A stretch of DNA of 64,000 nucleotides. It comes from Aestuariibacter sp. A3R04 (GTDB lineage: Bacteria > Pseudomonadota > Gammaproteobacteria > Enterobacterales > Alteromonadaceae). The position numbers and the translations under genes were made by a program. Location of the stretch: NCBI RefSeq assembly GCF_018860805.1, contig NZ_JAHKQR010000011.1:657647-721646 (forward strand). The letters are read 5' to 3'. This document shows positions 9,237 through 19,937 of this stretch, in pieces. Each line of letters opens with the position of its first letter. The first letter of the stretch is position 1. The notes below the pieces were generated by a model. It was not told the origin of the DNA, did no database searches, and saw only the letters and a list, made by a program, of their open reading frames with translations.

Positions 9237-10610
9237 GTGACTTCCAGTCCACTTTCTCGCGCTCAATCCCTTGGCTATGCCGGTGGTAACTTTGGTAAAA
9301 ATATCGTTGCCAATACTCTTGGGTATTTTTTATTAATTTACATCACAGATGTACTGGGTATCGACCCTAATTTAGCCGGTATTATTGTGCTAGTCGCGCT
9401 GATTGTTGATGCCGTGTTAGACCCGCTTATTGGGTGTCTTTCAGATCGAAAGCATAGCCGGCGCTTTGGTAAATATGGACGTTACATTATTTTCGGAGCG
9501 CCGCTCTGCTCACTGAGTTTTGTGAGCATATTTTATTTGCCTTTGGTCACAGAAAACCCGGTTACCACGGTATTTGCGTGCCTGTTACTTTTTAGAGCAA
9601 GTTATACGTTAATCGATTTACCTCACAACGCATTATTATCGAGGATCAGTGACAATAGTCGCGAGCGAGCCCACGTGGCAACGCAGCGTTTTTTCTTTAG
9701 TTCAATTGGTTCATTGTGTGTCACCGTGGCAGCTTTTGAATTGTTCGGCAGCACTTCTACCGTGGCGCAAGCAACTTTATTTCAAGAGTTTGCCGTGTTC
9801 GCAGCAAGCGTTTCGGTAATCGCTGTATGGCTGTCGTGGTATGCAGTACGCGAGCGGGATGTGAATGCAAGTCAGCATGTGCTGACTTGGTCACAACAAA
9901 TCAGTGGGCTTAAGTTTCTCATCGTCGATAGTCACGCCATTATCATTTTAGTTGCAAGTTTCTTCTGCGCGCTGACAGTACCGATTTTCACGAAGGGTTT
10001 TAGTTATTTCTGTAAGTATAACCTTAGTGATCAGACGCTGATTGCCAAGGGGTTAACGCTCATGGTTATTGCACAAACGGTGTCGACGCCGGTTTGGTCT
10101 TATTTGTCAACCCGATTTGAAAAGCATCATACCTTGATTGCTGCTCATGGGGTGAATGTTTTATCAGTGCTGTTTTTTATTTTTTTTGTGACTGATGGCA
10201 ATGCTCTTTTTACGCTTGGGTGCTTATTAGTGGGGGCTGCAGCAGGTGGGTTGTGGTCGGTTATTTGGGGTATGGCGCCCGATGTTATAGACAAGGTTAA
10301 TTGCGACACGAAGATCCGTTCTGAAGCCCTTTTCATCGCGTTGGTTGTGGTACTGATGAAAATCGGCCATGGCCTTAGTGCGTCAATACTGGGCCATGTG
10401 TTGACCGATTCTGGTTACGTGGCAAATTCGGCACAAAGTGATGTTGTGCTTGACGCCATCCGCTGGGTGACGTTTGGCTTCCCCGTATTCGGCGCGATTA
10501 TTTGTGTGGCGAGTTTGTGTAAATATCGGCTAGGTCACGCTCAGCATGAACAGATCCAAACAGCATTGCAGGAACAACGGGAATTGAACAATAACGTGAC
10601 AATGAACTGA
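9237..10610 (+). CDS. GPH-family sugar:cation symporter (MFS)
   Basis: A 457-residue inner-membrane protein with about 12 hydrophobic segments. The N-terminal half carries signatures of the glycoside-pentoside-hexuronide family: GYAGGNFGKNI, then DAVLDPLIGCLSDR and a basic loop GKYGRYIIFGAP. Members import sugars or glycosides with Na+ or H+. It starts at GTG 9237 with TTGGA upstream. It follows the ROK gene by 116 bases on the same strand and probably forms the inner-membrane step for the substrate of the TonB receptor at 5118-7811. The substrate is unknown. Confidence 0.85.
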   Translation: MTSSPLSRAQSLGYAGGNFGKNIVANTLGYFLLIYITDVLGIDPNLAGIIVLVALIVDAVLDPLIGCLSDRKHSRRFGKYGRYIIFGAPLCSLSFVSIFYLPLVTENPVTTVFACLLLFRASYTLIDLPHNALLSRISDNSRERAHVATQRFFFSSIGSLCVTVAAFELFGSTSTVAQATLFQEFAVFAASVSVIAVWLSWYAVRERDVNASQHVLTWSQQISGLKFLIVDSHAIIILVASFFCALTVPIFTKGFSYFCKYNLSDQTLIAKGLTLMVIAQTVSTPVWSYLSTRFEKHHTLIAAHGVNVLSVLFFIFFVTDGNALFTLGCLLVGAAAGGLWSVIWGMAPDVIDKVNCDTKIRSEALFIALVVVLMKIGHGLSASILGHVLTDSGYVANSAQSDVVLDAIRWVTFGFPVFGAIICVASLCKYRLGHAQHEQIQTALQEQRELNNNVTMN

Positions 10611-10614
10611 CTAA

Positions 10615-12630
10615 CTAACGCGAATGTTGTTTTAACGCTTTACTAAATTCTCTCGATGCCGCTTTAGCTTCGGCTGCACTCACAGGTGGGCCGCCATATT
10701 CACAATATTCAAAATATGCAGTAATAACGCGAAATGGTGTAAGAGCGATAGGCGACAGCTGGATTTCCAGCGTGCGTAGTAATTCGCCGGGACTTTTTTT
10801 CTGTCGCTCAATATGACACTGGCGGTATAGCTGCGCTGTCGCAGCCATATAGAGTTTGTAATGCAATGGATAGTTTTTGCGCCGCCAGTTGGGCAAAAAG
10901 TAGAGTGCCAGCGCAGAAAGAATGGTAAGCACAATAGCAACGCCCAGTAATGACAACTTCCACGGCGAGAGCTCGCCTAGCAATTGGGTAAAAAATGCAT
11001 TTTGTTTTTCGCTGTTAAAACCTAAAAACCATTTACCCCATAAAAAATCCATTTGCGCAGAGAGATTTCTAAAAAACGCAAACGCTTCTAAGTGGCCTAA
11101 GCCGGTAAACGGGTGCTCGCCGGTTAGTTCACCGGAAAACCGCGCAGCTTCTTCAAACCCTGCAGTGATTCGGCTTGGGGCAACCTGAGTAGTCGGGTCA
11201 AAAGTTTGCCAACCACTGTCATCCAACCACGCCTCGACCCACGCATGGGCATCGTATTGATATACGTTTATGGTGGTATCGTTAATTTGTTTACCTCCTT
11301 GATACCCTGACACTACGCGCGCTGGGATACCTGCAAGTCTAAGAGCATAAGCCATTGCGCTGGCGAAATGGGCACAGAAACCAGCTTTGTAGTTAAAGAG
11401 AAAGGAATCGACGGGGTCGTACAACATTGCCGATGGTGCCAGTGTATATTCAAAGCCATTTTCCCTAAAGTACATCATGATGGCATCTGCGTAGGCATGG
11501 TTATCAGAATAGCGGGCGCGAAGTTTTTTTGCCCACAACTGGGTTTGCGGGTTTGTTTGCGTTGGCACGTGTAAATTTAGTTGTTTATCTAAAGAAGCAA
11601 TGCCTTGATCCCGCTTGGTGTCAGGGAAAGACTCAACTTTGTAGGCGAAGCGGCTAAACAATGGCTGGTTTGCCGTTAATTGATAATTCCAACCTTGTTG
11701 TATATCACGCCTTCCTGCTTCTGAGGCTGGAATGGCGGTATCCAGTGCGTATAGCCAGCGTTGCTGGGTGGGTTCGCTAATTACCTCGTAACGAAAAGGT
11801 TTACCTCTAACCTTAGGATCAAATTGCTTACCCATGTGTTGTAATTGCGCAGAGGCGTAGCGTCGGGTATCACTGACAAACCAACTATTGCCGTCGAAAT
11901 CTTCTAACACAATGGCGCGCCAGTAACGCTGTTGAGGAGCGGGCACGACACCGGTAAACGATGCGGTAAAAGCGAGCTTTTCCGACTTAGTTAAACCGGC
12001 AATATCTCCAGGAGTCATATATTCAGATAAGCCAGTTTCACCAGAATGCCCTTCGGGCATCTTCCAAAACGGGGGAACTTTGGGCAAAAACACAAACAGT
12101 AGTACTGCTATTGGGAGAGCTTGAAGCACAAGTATTAAGGCTCTTTTGCACTGCTGTGATAGCTTCATGGCAGGAGTGTGCGCTGAAATCAGTACCATGA
12201 TGAGCAGGGCGAAAACACTGATATAGAACAGAGACCACGCTAACGATTGGTAGAATATGAAGCCACATGCAACAATAAAAACGCCACTGATCACCAGTTG
12301 ATAAAAATCTCGGCGTCGATGTAACAATATGAGTTTTAACGAACAAGCCAACAGCAGTAAATTCACCATGATATGCAATACGTCCATGTTTTCACTGGTG
12401 GTGATAAGCGTCACAGAAGCCAGCAGCGCGAGCAGATTTACCGTGCGTTTCCCCGGTGCGTGATTGTACCAGCCCAGATATAAAAAGAGCCTTACTACAC
12501 AGGCGCACAAACACAGTAATAAAATCCAAAAATGAGTATCGGCAACCAGAGATACACTAATCACAGCGTAAAAAATAGCAATCAATAGACTCGGCAGGTA
12601 CGATGCTACTGGCAGGCGGGCATGCATCAT
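10615..12630 (-). CDS. DUF3488 / transglutaminase-like membrane protein (TgpA type)
   Basis: A 671-residue protein. The N-terminal third has several transmembrane segments (DUF3488). A periplasmic transglutaminase-like core follows with the catalytic Cys in GFCAHFASAMAYALRLAGIPAR, His in DAHAWVEAW and Asp in FDPTTQ. One more transmembrane helix precedes a cytoplasmic DUF4129-like tail. The start at ATG 12630 overlaps the DUF58 stop as ATGA. It is the last gene of the MoxR / DUF58 / transglutaminase operon, a widely conserved arrangement. The substrate of these proteins is generally not known; TgpA of Pseudomonas is essential there. Confidence 0.88.
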   Translation of the reverse strand: MMHARLPVASYLPSLLIAIFYAVISVSLVADTHFWILLLCLCACVVRLFLYLGWYNHAPGKRTVNLLALLASVTLITTSENMDVLHIMVNLLLLACSLKLILLHRRRDFYQLVISGVFIVACGFIFYQSLAWSLFYISVFALLIMVLISAHTPAMKLSQQCKRALILVLQALPIAVLLFVFLPKVPPFWKMPEGHSGETGLSEYMTPGDIAGLTKSEKLAFTASFTGVVPAPQQRYWRAIVLEDFDGNSWFVSDTRRYASAQLQHMGKQFDPKVRGKPFRYEVISEPTQQRWLYALDTAIPASEAGRRDIQQGWNYQLTANQPLFSRFAYKVESFPDTKRDQGIASLDKQLNLHVPTQTNPQTQLWAKKLRARYSDNHAYADAIMMYFRENGFEYTLAPSAMLYDPVDSFLFNYKAGFCAHFASAMAYALRLAGIPARVVSGYQGGKQINDTTINVYQYDAHAWVEAWLDDSGWQTFDPTTQVAPSRITAGFEEAARFSGELTGEHPFTGLGHLEAFAFFRNLSAQMDFLWGKWFLGFNSEKQNAFFTQLLGELSPWKLSLLGVAIVLTILSALALYFLPNWRRKNYPLHYKLYMAATAQLYRQCHIERQKKSPGELLRTLEIQLSPIALTPFRVITAYFEYCEYGGPPVSAAEAKAASREFSKALKQHSR

Positions 12631-13589
12631 TTTGGGTAACTCCCAGGATACAATGATAAGGCTTCTAAACACGTTTGCTCGTGAAGCTTGCCCATAGCTG
12701 GCGGAATAATAACGTCACCTAATTTTAATCCGAAGGGGTGTTGCCGACGGCTTAGACGGTTCACTTGCCAGCACAACATGGACAGGCTTGTCTCGATGTC
12801 GGTATTCAATGTGCTGATGTCCAGCCAGGTAACGGCCGATTGCTGCCGGATAAATACCTTGCTTGCCCATTCGCCACCTTTAGCGACTTTTTTCCATGCT
12901 ACTTTATTGAGTGGATCACCTGGTTGAAAAGGATGTAGTGCAAAGAAATCGTCACTGCCAGGAATAGTATTGCGTTTATTACCGTCTGACATATCGTGTT
13001 CGCTGAAGGTTTTGTCTGCGGCCTGAGGGCTTGGATATACCCAAAGTTCCTGACCAAAATCCAGGTGGGTCCAACATCTCAGTATGCCCAAGGGATAAGC
13101 ACAGCGAAGGGTCACGCGAGGCAGGCGACATTTCCCTCTGGTGGTGGTTGCTATTGGTACTGCAAACTGCGACTCTCCCGCATCGAAGTTTATATAGTAG
13201 GAGTTTTTGTCGTTTTTCATTCCCACTTCAAGCATTCCTTTGGGGGAGTGTGCTGACCCCATTGCTTTTACAGTCAGATAAGCGGTTTCTCCGGCGTAAA
13301 CGGGCTGGGGCTGCTGAGCCGACACTGTTATTCGGGCGAAGTTTTTATACGCTGTAAACAGGGAGATAAGAAAAAGGCTCGATAAGCACTGGCTCAAAAA
13401 AAGTAGCAAATTGTTTTGATAATTTACTGCAAGAACAAACAGGCAGACGGTCATGAGGAGGTAAAAAAAGCCGAACAAACCTGGAAAAATAAAGATATTT
13501 TTTCTGTTTAACCGGACGGAAGAGTTGGCAGGTATGCGCGATTCAAGCCATTTTTCCGACATGACATTCAGGGTTTGACGAACCCCCAT
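12627..13589 (-). CDS. DUF58 domain protein
   Basis: A 320-residue protein with two transmembrane helices near residues 30-80. A long soluble part follows that includes the DUF58 signature FFALHPFQPGDPLNKVAWKKVAK at about residues 220-242. DUF58 has a von Willebrand A-like fold and is usually coupled to MoxR AAA+ ATPases. The start is uncertain: ATG 13589 lies directly after the moxR stop, and an internal ATG at 13562 would also work; neither has a strong ribosome-binding site. Its end overlaps the transglutaminase gene by four bases. Confidence 0.85.
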   Translation of the reverse strand: MGVRQTLNVMSEKWLESRIPANSSVRLNRKNIFIFPGLFGFFYLLMTVCLFVLAVNYQNNLLLFLSQCLSSLFLISLFTAYKNFARITVSAQQPQPVYAGETAYLTVKAMGSAHSPKGMLEVGMKNDKNSYYINFDAGESQFAVPIATTTRGKCRLPRVTLRCAYPLGILRCWTHLDFGQELWVYPSPQAADKTFSEHDMSDGNKRNTIPGSDDFFALHPFQPGDPLNKVAWKKVAKGGEWASKVFIRQQSAVTWLDISTLNTDIETSLSMLCWQVNRLSRRQHPFGLKLGDVIIPPAMGKLHEQTCLEALSLYPGSYPK

Positions 13590-13591
13590 GG

Positions 13592-14509
13592 CTATGCAGC
13601 CAAAGGATCAATGCTGGCCAGCAATTGCTGACTCAGGCTGGTTTCTACGGTGTTTTGCTGATGAGCAGTGTGTAATCGGTGTTCAGCAACTGCGACGAAG
13701 GTAGCTTGAACATCCTCTGGCACGACATAATCTCGGTTGTGGATAAATGCCCAAGCCTTGGCTGCATTCAGAAGTGCCCTGCTGGCACGAGGCGAAAGCG
13801 GCTGAGGATAAGTACTATTACCTCGGCTCTCATTCACCAGGTTTAAAATGTAGTTTAATACGGCGTCACTGGTTTTGACGTGCTGTACGGCTTGCTGATA
13901 GTGCCTTAGCGTGTCGCCTGTCATTATTGTTTCAAGATTTTGACGTTCACGGCCCAGCGTCGTTTTCAGCATGGCTTTTTCTGCATCCCACGATGGGTAC
14001 CCCAGTGAAATACGCATGAGGAATCGGTCCAACTGAGACTCTGGTAGAGGAAAAGTGCCTCCCTGGAATGAAGGGTTTTGTGTTGCGATAACAAAAAATA
14101 ACTCCGGGAGAGGGCGAGTTTGGCCGTCAACACTCACTTGGTTTTCTTCCATAGCCTCAAGCAGTGCGCTCTGGGTTTTCGGTGACGCTCGATTAATTTC
14201 GTCCGCTAATACCAATTCGTTGAATATGGGGCCAGGATGAAAATGGAATGCGTGTTTTTGCTGATCAAACACGTTTACGCCAAGCATGTCTGACGGTAAT
14301 AAATCAGAGGTAAATTGAATTCTGCTATAAGACAAGCCGAAAATATTAGCCAGTGCGTGGGACAATGTGGTTTTTCCCATTCCCGGTAAATCTTCAATGA
14401 GCAGATGCCCTCTGGCGAGCATGCAGGCCACCGCCAGTTTAAGCTGATTGGGCTTGCCGATAATAACGTCGGACAGGGCCTCAACAATGGATTCAAACTC
14501 GCTGCGCAT
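13592..14509 (-). CDS. MoxR-family AAA+ ATPase
   Basis: A 305-residue protein with Walker A in LPGMGKTTLS (about residues 41-50), Walker B in LVLADEINRASPKTQSALLEAM, sensor 1 ATQNP, and an arginine-rich C-terminal lid (SPRASRALLNAAKAWA). MoxR ATPases act as chaperones that mature or activate partner proteins, usually those encoded by the neighbouring DUF58 and transglutaminase genes. It is the first gene of this minus-strand operon, and it is divergent from seqA. Confidence 0.9.
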   Translation of the reverse strand: MRSEFESIVEALSDVIIGKPNQLKLAVACMLARGHLLIEDLPGMGKTTLSHALANIFGLSYSRIQFTSDLLPSDMLGVNVFDQQKHAFHFHPGPIFNELVLADEINRASPKTQSALLEAMEENQVSVDGQTRPLPELFFVIATQNPSFQGGTFPLPESQLDRFLMRISLGYPSWDAEKAMLKTTLGRERQNLETIMTGDTLRHYQQAVQHVKTSDAVLNYILNLVNESRGNSTYPQPLSPRASRALLNAAKAWAFIHNRDYVVPEDVQATFVAVAEHRLHTAHQQNTVETSLSQQLLASIDPLAA

Positions 14510-14679
14510 ATGGTGTCCCGGCTCTTAGTAGTCTATTGGTTCATGGTATCAATATTACAACGGCTATTGGTTAGTGAATTGATACCTAAGTATAGACCGA
14601 CAACGCTATTTTTTTGATGGAATTATAGCCATTCTGCAATCCCGGTAGATTAAGTGCTGTTTTCGCAGAAGCGGTTGTC

Positions 14680-14685
14680 TATAAT
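14680..14685 (+). promoter_or_regulatory. Probable -10 element of the seqA promoter
   Basis: A perfect TATAAT lies 26 bases before the seqA ATG, with GGAAGTAAGTT between acting as the ribosome-binding region. A clear -35 hexamer is not seen. Confidence 0.45.
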
Positions 14686-14711
14686 GATTCGGATTGTTAA
14701 GGAAGTAAGTT

Positions 14712-15341
14712 ATGAAAATAATAGAAATAGATGATGAACTCTATACGTTTATCGCCAGTCAGACTAAGCACATCGGTGAAAGTGCCTCTGAGATCCTCAG
14801 GCGCTTATTGATGACAGACGCTGATCACACTAAAACCGCGTCTGTCGAATCTTCGATAGCGAAGGAGTCAGTATCGGTGGCATCAGTGGATAAAACGTCC
14901 CAATCTGCTAAATCTCAGACTCAAAGCAAAAAAGCGGTAGCGCCCAAACGCCAATCTTCTGCCAGAACACCTGCGGCTGAATTTACATTTGTTAACGGCA
15001 GCGGTGATATTGAAAACCGATTAAATGATAAAGCGTTGGCAAATTATTCCAAACGTGTCGATCAGTTCCTTTTTATACTGTCTGAACTACACGATTTACA
15101 CAAAACCGCATTTTCTAAGGTGGAAGAAATAAAGGGAAAAAACCGCATTTATTTCGCAACGAGCAAAGAGGCACTGTTAAATACCGGTAGCAGTACGAAT
15201 CCGAAACAAATTCCGAACAGCGACTATTGGGTTGTTACCAACAACAATACGGCCAAAAAAGTTGCTATGCTCAGGCAGGTATTGCAAACATTGGGATACA
15301 CTGAAGATGCAATCGGCGCAATTATTGCAAAATTTGCGTAA
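14712..15341 (+). CDS. seqA: SeqA, negative modulator of replication initiation
   Basis: A 209-residue protein. The N-terminal oligomerisation segment MKIIEIDDELYTFIASQTKH is followed by ESASEILRRLL. A low-complexity Ser/Lys/Ala linker covers about residues 38-90, and the C-terminal domain binds hemimethylated GATC. The linker is somewhat longer than in E. coli SeqA. SeqA sequesters newly replicated oriC and organises the nucleoid, and its presence implies Dam methylation in this organism. The next gene is pgm, 46 bases downstream, the same order as in many gammaproteobacteria. Confidence 0.93.
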   Translation: MKIIEIDDELYTFIASQTKHIGESASEILRRLLMTDADHTKTASVESSIAKESVSVASVDKTSQSAKSQTQSKKAVAPKRQSSARTPAAEFTFVNGSGDIENRLNDKALANYSKRVDQFLFILSELHDLHKTAFSKVEEIKGKNRIYFATSKEALLNTGSSTNPKQIPNSDYWVVTNNNTAKKVAMLRQVLQTLGYTEDAIGAIIAKFA

Positions 15342-15387
15342 CACGTTCAAACGTCAATGCGACGCCCAGCGATAGAAAGGATGAAAA

Positions 15388-17040
15388 ATGGCATTACACC
15401 CCCAGGCAGGACAACCCGCATCACCCGAGCAACTCGTTAATGTTGCGGAGTTAATTACTCAGTACTTTTGTTACGAGCCAGAACCTGGTGTAGCGGCACA
15501 AGCAGTAAGCTTCGGCACGTCGGGTCACAGAGGAACCGCGGCGAATACTACGTTTACCGATGTCCACATAGCGGCAATTTGCCAGGCGTTAGCTGAATAC
15601 CGGCAGTCTGAAAATATTACCGGCCCTATGTATATTGGTAAAGATACTCATGCCTTGTCTGAACCTGCAATGGTAACGGCCATTGAAGTATTGTGTGCTA
15701 ACAAGGTGCAGGTGGTCATTCAGCGCAAAGACAATGCCAGCCGGGGCTACACACCAACACCGGTTATTTCCCGTACCATTATTCGTTATAACCGGAATCG
15801 CTCATCAGCATTGGCTGACGGGATTGTTATTACGCCGTCTCACAACCCGCCATCTGATGGAGGCTTCAAGTATAATCCTCCCCACGGCGGGCCGGCAGAC
15901 AGTGATGTGACTACTGTCATTCAAAACAGGGCCAATGAGATCATCGCCGACAACTGCAAGGCTGTAAAACGCATGTCAATTCAAGCTGCACAGACCGATG
16001 AGCTGGTGCAGGAAGCTGATTTTATGGAAGCATATATCGATGACCTGGCAGATGTTATTGATATGCAGGCCATCGCAAAGGCAAAGCTGAAACTCGGAAC
16101 AGATCCTCTTGGCGGCGCTGGTGTGGGCTATTGGCAACGTATTGCTGAAAAGTATGACCTGGATATTACCGTGGTAAACGACATCGTTGACCCTCAGTTT
16201 GGGTTTATGCGTCGGGATAAAGACGGCAAATTGCGTATGGATTGTTCGTCAGCATACGCAATGGCGGGCTTGATTGAACTCAAAGAAAAATTTGACCTGG
16301 CTTGGGGTAACGATCCTGATTTTGATCGCCACGGAATTGTTTGTCCCAGCTCTGGCCTGATGAATCCAAATCACTACCTCGCTGTTGCTATTCAGTATCT
16401 CTATACACACCGTTCCGATTGGCCGGCAGATCTGAAAATTGGTAAAACACTTGTATCGAGCTCAATGATAGATAGAGTCGCCGCTGATTTAGGAAGAGAG
16501 TTAGCGGAAATGCCGGTTGGCTTTAAATGGTTCGTTCAAGGACTGGCGGACAATGAGATTGGTTTTGCCGGCGAAGAAAGTGCTGGCGGAATTTTTTTAC
16601 AGCGCAACGGCACGACCTGGGCGACAGATAAAGACGGCTTCATCATGTGCTTGCTGGCTGCTGAAATTTTGGCCGTCACCGGCAAAGATCCTGGTGAGCA
16701 CTATGAGGCATTAACTCAGAAATTTGGTGCGCCTAATTATCAGCGAGTAGACGTTGCAGCATCACTTGAAGAAAAGCGAAAGTTATCTGAAATGGATAAA
16801 TCTGTTGTGACTAACCACAGTTTAGCCGGAGAAGCTATCACCACGGTTCAAACTCATGCGCCGGGCAATGACGCTGCAATTGGTGGGGTCAAAGTGTCAA
16901 CAGAAAACGGTTGGTTTGCGGCTCGACCGTCGGGTACTGAGCAAATTTACAAAATTTATGCAGAAAGTTTCAATGGTGAAAGTCACTTACAGGACTTAAT
17001 TAAAGAAGCGGAAGCCTTGGTTGATAAAATTATAAAATAA
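15388..17040 (+). CDS. pgm: Phosphoglucomutase (alpha-D-glucose phosphate-specific)
   Basis: A 550-residue member of the alpha-D-phosphohexomutase family. The phosphoserine loop GIVITPSHNPP has the active serine near residue 151, the metal-binding loop is NDPDFDRHG, the sugar-binding loop is GEESAGG, and the phosphate-binding loop is ARPSGTEQIYKIYAE. It interconverts glucose-1-phosphate and glucose-6-phosphate. Glycogen phosphorylase downstream produces glucose-1-phosphate, so the two genes link glycogen breakdown to glycolysis. AGAAAGGATG precedes the start. Confidence 0.95.
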   Translation: MALHPQAGQPASPEQLVNVAELITQYFCYEPEPGVAAQAVSFGTSGHRGTAANTTFTDVHIAAICQALAEYRQSENITGPMYIGKDTHALSEPAMVTAIEVLCANKVQVVIQRKDNASRGYTPTPVISRTIIRYNRNRSSALADGIVITPSHNPPSDGGFKYNPPHGGPADSDVTTVIQNRANEIIADNCKAVKRMSIQAAQTDELVQEADFMEAYIDDLADVIDMQAIAKAKLKLGTDPLGGAGVGYWQRIAEKYDLDITVVNDIVDPQFGFMRRDKDGKLRMDCSSAYAMAGLIELKEKFDLAWGNDPDFDRHGIVCPSSGLMNPNHYLAVAIQYLYTHRSDWPADLKIGKTLVSSSMIDRVAADLGRELAEMPVGFKWFVQGLADNEIGFAGEESAGGIFLQRNGTTWATDKDGFIMCLLAAEILAVTGKDPGEHYEALTQKFGAPNYQRVDVAASLEEKRKLSEMDKSVVTNHSLAGEAITTVQTHAPGNDAAIGGVKVSTENGWFAARPSGTEQIYKIYAESFNGESHLQDLIKEAEALVDKIIK

Positions 17041-17094
17041 AACCCAAATGTAGTTATTTTGCATAATAAATGTTATTTTTGTGTTAATAAAAGA

Positions 17095-17124
17095 GCGATT
17101 TCCGAAAGGAAGTCGTTTTTTTTT
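17095..17124 (+). terminator. Rho-independent terminator after pgm
   Basis: GCGATTTCC and GGAAGTCGT pair with two G-T wobbles around a GAAA tetraloop, and nine T residues follow. It lies in the 227-base gap between pgm and glgP, so glgP probably has its own promoter. Confidence 0.85.
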
Positions 17125-17267
17125 GTGTTTTTAACAAAAAAATTACAAAAAGGCGTCTAAAACATTGCTATATTCCTGTCATATCACCGTGATAGTTTGT
17201 AATTTTATTACTTTATGCGGTTATTAAATCACCGCATAAATCCATTCATAGCAAAGTGAGAATTGAT

Positions 17268-19754
17268 ATGAACGCCAAATCACCGAAAACCGCTTCGTCT
17301 TCAGTGGTCGTTAGTACAAATTCAAAAAAAGCATTCAAAGATGCGGTTATCCGTCATCTGCACTGCACCCTGGGAACAGACGAAAACAAAGCCAATAACC
17401 ATGCATGGTGGAAAGCAACTTGTGCGGCCATGCAGGAACAAGTACTTGAAGGGCTGCGTAAAACGCAGAAGACCCACTATATGAATGACACCCGGGCGGT
17501 GCATTATTTTTCGGCTGAATTTCTAATGGGGAGACTGTTGTCAAATAACCTACAGAACTTTGGCTTGTACGATGTCGCAAACGATGCGCTGAAAGAACTG
17601 GGCGTAGAGCTAGCGGATGTAATGGAAGAAGAGCCTGACATGGCTCTGGGTAACGGTGGGTTAGGGCGCTTAGCCGCTTGTTTCATAGATTCACTGGCAA
17701 CCATGGAGCTTCCAGCAATTGGATACGGTATTCATTACGAGCATGGGTTGTTTCGCCAGGAAATTCAGAATGGCGCTCAAATCGAGCGTCCCGACAGCTG
17801 GAGAGATTTTGGGAACCCGTGGGAAATATGTCGGCCAGAGTCTATTCAGCAGGTCTCTTTATACGGCTATGTGGAAACCAAATACGGTGACAATGGGCGT
17901 ATCCAAAAGGAATGGCACCCTGGCTCTATTGTAAAAGGGGTGCCCTGGGATATTCCGGTTGTTGGCTATGGTGGTAAAACGGTAAATGTATTGCGCCTGT
18001 GGAAAAGTGAATCATCGCATTATTTTAACTGGGATGTGTTTAACGCCGGAGGTTATGTTGATGCCCAGCGGGAAAATGTACAGGCAGAAACCATTTCTAA
18101 AGTACTTTACCCCAATGATGAAACTGAGGCCGGTAAAGAACTTCGCCTTATCCAGCAATACTTTTTCTGCTGTTGCTCTTTAAAAGACATTATTCGTCGT
18201 TACAAACGGGCCCACGGTGACGATTGGAGTCGCTTTGTCGATCAAGTCGTTATTCAACTCAACGATACGCACCCTGCTATCGCCATACCTGAACTGATGC
18301 GGATTTTGGTGGACAGGGCGGAACTGGATTGGGATACAGCGTGGGGTATTTGTACAAAAGTGTTTGCCTACACCAACCATACGCTGTTGCCGGAGGCACT
18401 GGAAAAGTGGCCAGCACGAATGATTGAAAAAATTCTGCCCCGTCACTTAGAAATTATCTATGAAATTAATCATCGTTTTATGGCTGAGGTGGATAAAAAA
18501 TGGCCCGGCGATAACGCGAAAAAAACCAAGCTATCGATCATCGAAGAAGGGAATGAGAAGATGGTCCGAATGGGTAATCTGTCGGTTATCGCGTCTTTTG
18601 CTGTTAATGGCGTCGCTGAGATTCACTCTAAATTGGTAAAACAGAACCTGTTTCCAGAATTTGATGCGTTGTGGCCCGGTAAGTTAACCAATGTTACCAA
18701 CGGTATTACGCCACGCAGATGGTTAAAAGCTTGTAATCCTGCGTTGTCTAAGCTTATTGATAAGAAGATTGGCGACGATTGGCCAACGGATCTCAAAAAG
18801 CTGGAAGGGTTGGCGAAATTTGCTGATAACAAGACTTTCCAGAAACAATTTATGAAGGTGAAACTGGAAAATAAGCGCCTACTCGCAGAGGAAATAAAAA
18901 ACTCGCTGGGGATTGACGTTGATGTTAATGCAATCTTTGATGTGCAAATCAAACGGCTTCACGAGTATAAGCGCCAGCACCTTAATTTACTCCATATAAT
19001 GGCGTTGTATCGCCGTCTGTTGGAAAACCCCGACTACGATATGCACCCCAGAGTGTTTATTTTTGGGGCTAAGGCTGCTCCGGGATATAAACTGGCTAAG
19101 GATATTATCTATGCCATTAATATGGTGGCAGATAAAATTAATAACGACAGGCGTGTGAATGACAAACTTAAGGTGGTCTTTCTGCCCAACTACCGCGTTT
19201 CTCTAGCGGAAAAGATGATCCCAGCGTCTGATGTATCAGAGCAAATAAGTACTGCGGGTAAAGAAGCATCGGGTACGGGGAATATGAAGCTGGCACTTAA
19301 TGGCGCGTTAACAATAGGTACACTAGATGGTGCAAATATTGAGATTGCTGAAGAAGTAGGTGATGACAACATCTTCATCTTTGGTCTTACGGTAGATGAG
19401 GTTCACGCCCTAAAAGAAGAAGGGTATAACCCCTATGATTTTTACTATCGCGACGCAGAGATTAAAGCAGTACTGGACTGGCTAGAAACTGACTACTTCA
19501 CGCCAGGCAAGCCTGGTGCATTGGTTTCTATAAAGCAGAGCCTACTGGACAATGGCGACCCGTATTTGGTGCTAGCAGATTTTCGTGCCTACTCCGATGC
19601 CCACAAAAGGGTAGATGAAGCGTACAGAGAAAAAGAGCGCTGGGCAAAGATGGCCATTATTAATACAGCGAAAATGGGCAAGTTTACCTCTGACCGCTCT
19701 ATTGCTGATTATGTCGAACGTATTTGGAAACTGGATTCCTGTGCGGTGAAGTAA
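17268..19754 (+). CDS. glgP: Glycogen/starch/alpha-glucan phosphorylase
   Basis: An 828-residue protein of the glycosyltransferase 35 family. [15 protein letters not shown] and [12 protein letters not shown] are family signatures. The PLP-lysine lies in [20 protein letters not shown] near the C-terminus. It releases glucose-1-phosphate from alpha-1,4-glucans. I chose ATG 17268 since AAAGTGAG just upstream serves as ribosome-binding site; a GTG at 17256 is part of that site. The other glycogen genes (glgB, glgC, glgA, glgX) are not in the window. Confidence 0.94.
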   Translation: MNAKSPKTASSSVVVSTNSKKAFKDAVIRHLHCTLGTDENKANNHAWWKATCAAMQEQVLEGLRKTQKTHYMNDTRAVHYFSAEFLMGRLLSNNLQNFGLYDVANDALKELGVELADVMEEEPDMALGNGGLGRLAACFIDSLATMELPAIGYGIHYEHGLFRQEIQNGAQIERPDSWRDFGNPWEICRPESIQQVSLYGYVETKYGDNGRIQKEWHPGSIVKGVPWDIPVVGYGGKTVNVLRLWKSESSHYFNWDVFNAGGYVDAQRENVQAETISKVLYPNDETEAGKELRLIQQYFFCCCSLKDIIRRYKRAHGDDWSRFVDQVVIQLNDTHPAIAIPELMRILVDRAELDWDTAWGICTKVFAYTNHTLLPEALEKWPARMIEKILPRHLEIIYEINHRFMAEVDKKWPGDNAKKTKLSIIEEGNEKMVRMGNLSVIASFAVNGVAEIHSKLVKQNLFPEFDALWPGKLTNVTNGITPRRWLKACNPALSKLIDKKIGDDWPTDLKKLEGLAKFADNKTFQKQFMKVKLENKRLLAEEIKNSLGIDVDVNAIFDVQIKRLHEYKRQHLNLLHIMALYRRLLENPDYDMHPRVFIFGAKAAPGYKLAKDIIYAINMVADKINNDRRVNDKLKVVFLPNYRVSLAEKMIPASDVSEQISTAGKEASGTGNMKLALNGALTIGTLDGANIEIAEEVGDDNIFIFGLTVDEVHALKEEGYNPYDFYYRDAEIKAVLDWLETDYFTPGKPGALVSIKQSLLDNGDPYLVLADFRAYSDAHKRVDEAYREKERWAKMAIINTAKMGKFTSDRSIADYVERIWKLDSCAVK

Positions 19755-19776
19755 GTCTGAAGGATAGGGGAAATCA

Positions 19777-19803
19777 AGAGGTGCCGTCAGGCACCTCTTT
19801 TTT
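19777..19803 (+). terminator. Rho-independent terminator after glgP
   Basis: AGAGGTGCC and GGCACCTCT form a perfect 9-bp stem around a GTCA loop, followed by a T-run. It lies 22 bases after the glgP stop. Confidence 0.92.
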
Positions 19804-19937
19804 GTGGGGTAAACGAGGTCAAGCGGGATTTATAGCCAGGTATAGTTAGCAATACGAAATAACGCTTGCTCGTTTCATGAGGCCATGTTTTATTAGTTAC
19901 ACCGACATTAGCCGTTGTTTTAGCGCCGGAAAATAAG

